A DNA stretch of 64,000 bases from Geodermatophilus sabuli (GTDB taxonomy: Bacteria > Actinomycetota > Actinomycetes > Mycobacteriales > Geodermatophilaceae): positions 620,001 through 684,000 of the forward strand of contig NZ_OBDO01000001.1 of assembly GCF_900215145.1 (NCBI RefSeq). The letters run 5' to 3'. The translations under genes were made by a program, and so were the position numbers. This document shows positions 59,780-64,000 of this stretch, one piece after another (position 1 is the stretch's first letter; each line of letters opens with the position of its first letter). The notes under the pieces are model-generated. The model was not told the DNA's origin and did no database searches. It worked only from the letters and a program-made list of their open reading frames with translations.

Positions 59780-60874
59780 GTGAGCCGGAAGCTCATCGTC
59801 GAGGCGGACGGCGGCTCGCGGGGCAACCCGGGGCCGGCCGGCTACGGCGCCCTGGTCCGCGACGCGCAGACCGGGCGGGTGCTCGCCGAGCGGGCCGAGT
59901 CGGTCGGGCGGGCCACCAACAACGTCGCCGAGTACGGCGGCCTGGTCGCCGGGCTGCAGGCGGTCCTCGACCTCGACCCGAGTGCCGAGGTCGAGGTCCG
60001 CATGGACTCCAAGCTCGTCGTCGAGCAGATGTCGGGTCGGTGGAAGGTCAAGCACCCCGACATGCAGAAGCTCGCGCTGCAGGCCCAGCAGATCGCCCGG
60101 CAGCTCGGCGGCGTCCGCTACACGTGGGTGCCGCGAGCGCAGAACGGCGCCGCGGACGCGCTGGCCAACAGCGCGATGGACGGCCGCCCCGTGCGCCGGG
60201 ACCTCGCCGCCGAGCCGACGACGACGGAGGACGACGTCCAGCCGGTCGCCGCGCCCGTACCCGTCGTCACCACCGTGACGCACCTGCTGCGGCACGGGCG
60301 CACCGAGCACACGCCCGAGCGCCGGTACAGCGGCCGTAACGACCTGCCGCTGTCGGCGACCGGCCGCGCCGAGGCCGAGGCGGCCGCCAAGCGGGCCGGG
60401 GAACTGGGCATCGAGGTCGTCGTCTCCTCGCCGCTGCGGCGGGCGCGGGAGACCGCCGAGGTCGTCGCCGGGGCGCTGGGGCTGCCGGTGCAGGTGGACC
60501 AGGACCTGGTGGAGCTCGACTTCGGCCAGCTCGAGGGCCTCACCGCCGACGAGGCCCGGGCGAGGCACCCGCTGGCCACCCGCCGGTTCTCCGCCGACGT
60601 CACCGTCGCGGCACCGGGTGGGGAGTCCGTGGCCGACGTCAGCGTCCGGGTCGGCCGCGCCCGCGCGCGGATCCTGCGCGAGCACGCCGGGAAGACCGTG
60701 CTCGTCGTCAGCCACGTGACGCCGATCAAGCTGCTGCTGGCGGCCGGCCTCGACGTGCCCGACGACGTCGTCCACCGGGTGTTCCTCGAGGCCGCGTCGT
60801 TCTGCACGGTCGCCTGGAGCTCCGACGGCCGCTCCGCCGTCCGGCTGGTCAACGACACCGGCCACCTGGGCTGA
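59780..60874 (+). CDS. bifunctional RNase H / CobC-type acid phosphatase
   Basis: A 364-residue fusion. RNase HI-like domain (~1-135): Asp in LIVEADGGSRGNPGPAGYGA, Glu in NNVAEYGGLVAGL, Asp in VRMDSKLVVEQMSGRW and the late AADALANSAM. Phosphoglycerate-mutase-like domain (~165-364): HLLRHGRTEHTPERRYSG with catalytic His, VVSSPLRRARETAEVV and VVSHVTPIKLLL. Equivalent to mycobacterial Rv2228c, which removes RNA from hybrids and has alpha-ribazole phosphatase activity. Third gene of the nif3 unit. Confidence 0.93.
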   Translation: MSRKLIVEADGGSRGNPGPAGYGALVRDAQTGRVLAERAESVGRATNNVAEYGGLVAGLQAVLDLDPSAEVEVRMDSKLVVEQMSGRWKVKHPDMQKLALQAQQIARQLGGVRYTWVPRAQNGAADALANSAMDGRPVRRDLAAEPTTTEDDVQPVAAPVPVVTTVTHLLRHGRTEHTPERRYSGRNDLPLSATGRAEAEAAAKRAGELGIEVVVSSPLRRARETAEVVAGALGLPVQVDQDLVELDFGQLEGLTADEARARHPLATRRFSADVTVAAPGGESVADVSVRVGRARARILREHAGKTVLVVSHVTPIKLLLAAGLDVPDDVVHRVFLEAASFCTVAWSSDGRSAVRLVNDTGHLG

Positions 60875-61009
60875 GCCACGTCCCCCGCGCCGTCCGCCGC
60901 TGACGGGGAAGGGCCCGCGGCGGGACGGCGTTGCAGGGAGTGCCCCGCACCACAGTCGGTCGTCGGCGCGGTGGATCATGGTGCCGTACGCCCACACCCG
61001 AGGAGTTCC

Positions 61010-62041
61010 GTGACCGCCACCATCGCGCCCGCCACGTCCGCCGTCGTCGGTGACGAGCGCACGCTGTCGCCCGCCGAGTACGAGAGCTGGGCCGCGGAGG
61101 TGCGCCGGCTCGCGGAGGAGCGCGGCGCGGTGATCCTCGCGCACAACTACCAGGTGCCCGAGATCCAGGACGTCGCGCACGTCACGGGCGACTCGCTGTA
61201 CCTCTCGCGGGTCGCCGCGCAGACCGATGCCCGGGAGATCGTCTTCTGCGGCGTCCACTTCATGGCCGAGACGGCGAAGATCCTCTCGCCGGACAAGACC
61301 GTGCTGCTGCCCGACCACGCCGCCGGCTGCTCGCTGGCCGACTCGATCACCGCCGAGCAGCTGCGCGAGTGGAAGGCCCAGCACCCGGGCGCCGTCGTCG
61401 TCAGCTACGTGAACACCACCGCGGCGGTGAAGGCCGAGACCGACATCTGCTGCACCTCGTCCAACGCCGCCGACGTCGTGCGGTCGATCCCGGCCGACCG
61501 GGAGATCCTTTTCTGCCCCGACCAGTTCCTCGGCGCGCACGTCAAGCGCGTGACCGGGCGGGAGAACATCTCCATCTGGGCCGGCGAGTGCCACGTGCAC
61601 GCCGGGATCAGCCCGTCCGACGTCCGCGCGCAGGTGGCCGCGCACCCGGACGCCGAGATCCTGGTGCACCCGGAGTGCGGCTGCACCACCTCGGTGCTGG
61701 ACCTGGTCAGCCACGGTGACCTGCCCGCCGACCGCACCCGCGTGCTGTCCACCGGTGGCATGGTCGAGGAGGCCGGCCGCACGAGGGCCGGGGAGGTGCT
61801 GGTCGCCACCGAGGTCGGCATCCTGCACCAGTTGCGGGCGCTCAACAGCGGCACCCGGTTCATCCCGATGAACGACCGCGCCGCCTGCCGCTACATGAAG
61901 ATGATCACGCCCGCCAAGCTGCTGCAGACGCTGCGCACCGGCGAGGGGGCCGTCGACGTCGACCCGGAGACCGCCGCCCGGGCCCGCAAGGCGGTGGAGG
62001 CGATGATCGCCATCGGGGAGTCCGGTCGCGGCGGTGAGTGA
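61010..62041 (+). CDS. nadA: quinolinate synthase
   Basis: A 343-residue Nad[36 protein letters not shown] with an iron-sulfur Cys region, [13 protein letters not shown] (cluster Cys), [28 protein letters not shown] (Cys) and the C-terminal [14 protein letters not shown] (Cys). It condenses iminoaspartate with dihydroxyacetone phosphate for NAD synthesis using a 4Fe-4S cluster. nadB and nadC are not adjacent in the window. GTG 61010 with AGGAG close upstream. Confidence 0.93.
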   Translation: MTATIAPATSAVVGDERTLSPAEYESWAAEVRRLAEERGAVILAHNYQVPEIQDVAHVTGDSLYLSRVAAQTDAREIVFCGVHFMAETAKILSPDKTVLLPDHAAGCSLADSITAEQLREWKAQHPGAVVVSYVNTTAAVKAETDICCTSSNAADVVRSIPADREILFCPDQFLGAHVKRVTGRENISIWAGECHVHAGISPSDVRAQVAAHPDAEILVHPECGCTTSVLDLVSHGDLPADRTRVLSTGGMVEEAGRTRAGEVLVATEVGILHQLRALNSGTRFIPMNDRAACRYMKMITPAKLLQTLRTGEGAVDVDPETAARARKAVEAMIAIGESGRGGE

Positions 62042-62059
62042 GGCCTCGTCCAGCGGCTC

Positions 62060-62080
62060 GCCGCGAGCCTGCGAGCGGTG
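62060..62080 (+). repeat. dispersed GCCGCGAGC repeat, copy 3
   Basis: GCCGCGAGCCTGCGAGCGGT followed by G, then GGGCGGGGTCCTTCAG. Between the convergent nadA and a small minus-strand gene; same core as copies at 44298 and 45589. Confidence 0.6.
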
Positions 62081-62096
62081 AGGAGGGCGGGGTCCT

Positions 62097-62315
62097 TCAG
62101 CGCAGGACGTCGTCGGAGATGTCGGCGACGATCGCCTTGAACGTGCAGGTGTCCACCTCGTCGTCGACGGTGACCCGCACGATGTCGGACACCTGCTGCG
62201 GCGACGTCGGCCGGACGGCGGCCGCGCGGGCGGCGGCGATGAGGTGCAGCCGCTGGACGCGGGCGGCGGAGTCGGTGCGGGCGTTCCGGACCGGGGAGAG
62301 TCGGTTCTCGCGCAT
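62097..62315 (-). CDS. small hypothetical protein
   Basis: A 72-residue protein from ATG 62315: MRENRLSPVRNARTDSAARV, HLIAAARAAAVRPTSPQQV, then SDIVRVTVDDEVDTCTFKAI and VADISDDVLR. A helical Ala/Arg start and a beta-strand end. Weak ribosome site. Convergent with nadA. Unrecognised. Confidence 0.5.
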   Translation of the reverse strand: MRENRLSPVRNARTDSAARVQRLHLIAAARAAAVRPTSPQQVSDIVRVTVDDEVDTCTFKAIVADISDDVLR

Positions 62316-62488
62316 GCCCCGACGGTAGGCAGGGCCGCAGCGGCCCCGGGGAGGTGCGGGGTGTGTCCCGCAGGCCGTGGACCCGTCCGTCACGTGCGCC
62401 CCAGGAGGCCACTGCCGGTCGGATCCGCAACGCCGCCCAGAGGGCCGTGGTGGCGGCGGGCAGGGTGAGCGGGACGGTGCCCAGCCGG

Positions 62489-64000
62489 TCAGGGGACCGA
62501 CAGCACCCGGCCGTCGAGCCACTCGACCAGCCGCTCGGCCGCCAACGGCGGCGCGTGCAGGTAGCCCTGGCTCTCGTCGCAGCCGAGCGCCGCGAGGTGG
62601 TCCAGGGTCTCCGCGGCCTCGACGCCCTCGGCGACCACGCGCAGACCGAGCCGGTGGGCCAGCGCCACGGTGCTGGCCACGATCGCCTCGGTCCGGGCGT
62701 CGGTGAGCAGCCCCGCGGTGAACGAGCGGTCGAGCTTCAGCTCGGCCACGGGGAGCTCGCGCAGGTAGGACAGCGACGAGTAGCCCGTGCCGAAGTCGTC
62801 GATGCTCACGGTGACGCCCAGGTCGGCCAGCCGCCGGACGACGGCGAGGCTGCGGTCGGGGTCGCTGAGCAGCACGCTCTCGGTGACCTCGAGGACGAGC
62901 GCCTCCGGCGGGACACCGGCGTCGCGCAGCAGGTCGGCGACCCGGCACGGCAGGGTGGTGTCGAGCAGGTTGCTGGCCGACAGGTTCACCGACATGCGCA
63001 GGTGCCGGCCGTCCCGCCGCCACGCGGCGGACTGGGCCACCGCCTGGCGCAGCACCTCGTCGGTGAGCAGCCCCATGAGCCCGTGCACCTCGGCCTGGGG
63101 CAGGAACTCGGCGGGGCCGAGTAGGCCCCGCACCGGGTGGGCCCAGCGGACCAGCGCCTCCACGCCGACGGTGCGGCCGGTCGCGACGTCGACCTGCGGC
63201 TGGTGGTGCAGCACCAGCTGGTCGGAGGTGAGCGCGGCGCGCAGCTCCTCGACCAGCGCCAGGTGCCGGCTGGCGTCACCGTGCTGGGCGTCGTCGTACA
63301 CGGCCTGCCCGGTGCCGGCCCGCTTGGCGGCGTACATGGCGGCGTCGGCCTGCTGCAGGAGCAGCTCCGCCGTACCGGTCCCTGGCCGGGCGCTGCCGAC
63401 GCTGGGGGCCAGGCCGATGCTCGAGGTGACGTGCACCGACATGCCGCCGATCCGGAACGGCTCGCGCAGCTGACCGAGGAGTCGGCGGCCCAGGGCCTCG
63501 GCGGCGTCCTCGGGTGCGACCCCGGCGTCCAGCACGGCGACGACGGCGAACTCGTCACCGCCGAGCCGGCCCAGCAGGTCGCCGGTGCGCAGCACCGGCT
63601 TCAGCCGCGCGGCCACCAGGCGGAGCAGGTCGTCCCCGGCGGCGTGGCCCAGGCCGTCGTTGACCTCCTTGAACTTGTCGAGGTCGAGCAGCGCGAAGGC
63701 CAGTGGCAGCCCCTCGGCGCCGGCCTCCTCGACCCGTCGCAGCACGGCGCGACGGTTGGCCAGGCCGGTGAGCTCGTCGGTCAGGGCCTCCCGCCGGCTG
63801 ACGGCGAGCTGGGCGAGTTCGCGCACGTTGATCAGCAGGCGGACGCTCGACCCCGTCGCCGCCAGGGCCGCGCACCAGGTCGCCGCCCCCGCCGAGTCCG
63901 ACACGGCGCCGGAGAGCAGCACCGCGGTGGAGGCGACGATCACGACGAAGGCCCCGATCGTCGAGGCGGTGGGGTCGGTCGGTTGCGGGGCGGTGCGGCC
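62489..64000 (-). CDS. GGDEF–EAL cyclic-di-GMP protein, 5' end outside window
   Basis: Frame open to the right edge, so the N-terminus is missing. The first visible part is membrane-like (VVIVASTAVLLSGAVSDSAG). GGDEF domain: DELTGLANRRAVLRRVEEAG, DLDKFKEVNDGLGHAAGDDL and the active site RLGGDEFAVV, with an RTGD inhibitory site five residues before it. EAL domain: VEALVRWAHPVRG (EAL), MSVNLSASNL, IDDFGTGYSSLSYLRELPV and AEGVEAAETLDHL. Both catalytic motifs are intact, so it could make and break c-di-GMP. Confidence 0.92.
   Translation of the reverse strand, partial: GRTAPQPTDPTASTIGAFVVIVASTAVLLSGAVSDSAGAATWCAALAATGSSVRLLINVRELAQLAVSRREALTDELTGLANRRAVLRRVEEAGAEGLPLAFALLDLDKFKEVNDGLGHAAGDDLLRLVAARLKPVLRTGDLLGRLGGDEFAVVAVLDAGVAPEDAAEALGRRLLGQLREPFRIGGMSVHVTSSIGLAPSVGSARPGTGTAELLLQQADAAMYAAKRAGTGQAVYDDAQHGDASRHLALVEELRAALTSDQLVLHHQPQVDVATGRTVGVEALVRWAHPVRGLLGPAEFLPQAEVHGLMGLLTDEVLRQAVAQSAAWRRDGRHLRMSVNLSASNLLDTTLPCRVADLLRDAGVPPEALVLEVTESVLLSDPDRSLAVVRRLADLGVTVSIDDFGTGYSSLSYLRELPVAELKLDRSFTAGLLTDARTEAIVASTVALAHRLGLRVVAEGVEAAETLDHLAALGCDESQGYLHAPPLAAERLVEWLDGRVLSVP

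Noticed and set aside
1-64000. CRISPR array
   Set aside because: No set of regularly spaced direct repeats was seen; the repeats found are attachment sites, IS ends, operators and three dispersed copies.

Overview
The window is very GC-rich with strong third-position GC bias. Its families (mycothiol-era DinB/MDMPI-fold proteins, DUF3145, DUF3052, DUF2505, a type II fatty-acid operon led by a FasR-like regulator, RNase H/CobC fusion, aceE–DUF3052–ahpE order) point to an actinobacterium, most plausibly of the Geodermatophilaceae type (Blastococcus, Modestobacter, Geodermatophilus). The family assignment is inference; the phylum is secure.

Layout. 1–14.1 kb: ordinary chromosome with a DsbA–cNMP-binding fusion (probably the tail of an NhaA fusion), hemerythrin, acyl-CoA dehydrogenase, Ser/Thr kinase, universal stress protein, secreted subtilisin, two inverted class-V aminotransferase paralogs around a RidA gene (one frameshifted), and an Xre/membrane protein pair with three operator palindromes. 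14.2–18.7 kb: decayed DNA with an S66 peptidase remnant, transposase remnants, an IS3-family element whose orfB carries a stop codon, and two hypothetical genes.

18.7–31.0 kb: a genomic island of about 12.2 kb integrated in the 3' half of a tRNA gene with anticodon CAT. A 44-bp exact direct repeat marks both ends, and a truncated tyrosine recombinase sits beside the intact tRNA, cut by an IS481-family insertion. The cargo is defence-like: NUMOD4/HNH/endonuclease VII protein, a frameshifted Mrr-type restriction enzyme, an HsdM/HsdR remnant, a PD-(D/E)XK nuclease with an unknown overlapping partner, a NucS-like/DUF5655 protein and a HEPN/Toprim protein, plus small membrane proteins. The PD-(D/E)XK pair is the best candidate for an undescribed system.

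31.0–64 kb: chromosome again. pstS; an M23 peptidase behind a cyclic-di-AMP riboswitch; DUF3145; the fatty-acid operon fasR, fabD, fabH, acpP, fabF, accD (minus strand); PAP2 phosphatase–pirin–M20 amidohydrolase; aceE, DUF3052 and AhpE-like peroxiredoxin; tRNA-Val(TAC); a lower-GC secreted GH43-like protein; alpha/beta hydrolases, an SDR epimerase, WS/DGAT acyltransferase and FUSC protein; the Nif3–zinc ribbon–RNase H/CobC operon; nadA; and a GGDEF–EAL protein running off the right edge.
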